In this document: positions 4,543 through 5,109 of the stretch, piece after piece
How the letters are laid out: every line of letters begins with the position of its first letter
How positions within the stretch are numbered: position 1 is the stretch's first letter
DNA from: an uncultured Devosia sp.
GTDB lineage: Bacteria; Pseudomonadota; Alphaproteobacteria; Rhizobiales; Devosiaceae
Assembly (NCBI GenBank): GCA_913775215.1
Contig: CAJYKO010000176.1
Span: forward strand, 1 to 5,109
Direction: 5' to 3'
DNA: 5,109 bases
Made by a program: the position numbers and the translations under genes
Notes under the pieces: model-generated
What the model was told of the DNA's origin: nothing
Database searches by the model: none
Seen by the model: the letters and a program-made list of their open reading frames with translations, nothing else

Positions 4543-5109
4543 ATGACAGAGCTCAGAACCGTGGTTGCCGGTGCCGGCGGCCGTATGGGCGGCGCCAATA
4601 TCAGGGCAGTGGCCGCAAGCCCCGGCCTTAAACTGGTTGGCGCAGTGGATCGGCCCGGTGCCAGTTCTATCGGCAAGGATGCCGGAACGCTTGCCGGTAT
4701 CGACGCTTTGGGCGTTACCGTCACCGACGATATTTCAGCCGTCCTCGATCATGCCGATGTCATCATCGACTTTACGGCGCCCGCTGCAACCGTGGCACTT
4801 GCCAAGCTTGCCGCAACCAAGGGCCTTGTCCACCTGATCGGCACGACTGGATGTTCCGAAGCTGACGATTCCGAGATCGCGGCTGCTGCCGCTGCCGGGG
4901 CTCGCATCGTCAAATCAGGAAACTTTTCGCCCGGCATGGTCGCCCTCGCCGTCCTCGTGGAAAAGGCCGCCCAGGCGCTGCCCGACTACGACGTCGAGGT
5001 TTTGGAAATGCACCACAATCTCAAGGTCGACGCCCCGTCAGGCACGGCGCTCATGCTCGGTGAGGCTGCCGCAAAGGGCCGCAATATTTCTTTGAAGGAT
5101 CATTCGGTC
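4543..5109 (+). CDS. dapB: 4-hydroxy-tetrahydrodipicolinate reductase DapB (3' truncated by window edge)
   Basis: DapB reduces the DapA product with NAD(P)H to tetrahydrodipicolinate, a step toward diaminopimelate for the cell wall and lysine. The frame runs from ATG 4543 to the window end without a stop: 189 of about 270 residues. The Rossmann domain opens with VVAGAGGRMG (7-16); IIDFTAP (74-80) and IGTTG (99-103) line the nucleotide site; SGNFSPGM (125-132) leads to the catalytic domain. EVLEMHHNLKVDAPSGTA (152-169) fits the DapB signature E-[IV]-x-E-x-H-x3-K-x-D-x-P-S-G-T-A, with catalytic His157 and Lys161. Within it, NL stands where many family members, such as the E. coli enzyme, have RH. 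GGGAG (4531-4535) lies 7 nt before the ATG. The gene probably starts its own transcript, since the VOC gene upstream faces away. Confidence 0.95.
   Translation, partial: MTELRTVVAGAGGRMGGANIRAVAASPGLKLVGAVDRPGASSIGKDAGTLAGIDALGVTVTDDISAVLDHADVIIDFTAPAATVALAKLAATKGLVHLIGTTGCSEADDSEIAAAAAAGARIVKSGNFSPGMVALAVLVEKAAQALPDYDVEVLEMHHNLKVDAPSGTALMLGEAAAKGRNISLKDHSV

Noticed and set aside
1..5109. CRISPR array, tRNA or rRNA gene, transposase, phage or toxin-antitoxin genes
   Set aside because: No regularly spaced repeats, no tRNA-like cloverleaf sequence and no matching protein motifs were seen on either strand; all longer segments are accounted for by housekeeping genes.

Overview
The window is an ordinary, GC-rich alphaproteobacterial chromosome segment, most likely from the Hyphomicrobiales (Rhizobiales); a Devosia-like organism is my best guess. 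The reasons are the gene order hisH-hisA-hisF-hisE-coaA, a RIME-like Rhizobiales intergenic palindrome between hisH and hisA, and the close match of every protein to its family. The genus is an inference and could be wrong.

Layout. Positions 1-547 hold the 3' part of hisH, open at the left edge. Positions 548-719 are a gap filled by a small palindrome and a 120-bp repeat element. hisA (720-1451), a small two-helix membrane protein (1448-1777), a 32-codon mini-ORF that repeats the start of hisF (1774-1872) and hisF (1869-2669) form a chain in which each reading frame overlaps the next by exactly 4 nt. After a 110-bp gap with two more palindromes come hisE (2780-3097) and coaA (3097-4050), joined by a TGATG overlap. 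A VOC-fold protein lies on the minus strand (4047-4397), tail to tail with coaA. A 145-bp divergent intergenic region carries a perfect 9-bp dyad and a third half-site. dapB follows (4543 onward), cut by the right edge.

How the genes work together. HisE acts on phosphoribosyl-ATP early in histidine synthesis, HisA isomerises ProFAR to PRFAR, and HisH with HisF forms the imidazole glycerol phosphate synthase that joins histidine synthesis to purine recycling through AICAR. CoaA begins coenzyme A synthesis and rides on the his transcript. DapB is a lysine/diaminopimelate enzyme and probably has its own promoter.

I found no new defence, mobile or secretion system. The most unusual feature is the partial duplication of the hisF 5' end. 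It places an intact, coupled decoy start and a 32-residue ORF between the membrane-protein gene and the real hisF, whose start I assign to GTG 1869. Next in interest are the uncharacterised membrane protein inside the his operon and the dyad ahead of dapB.
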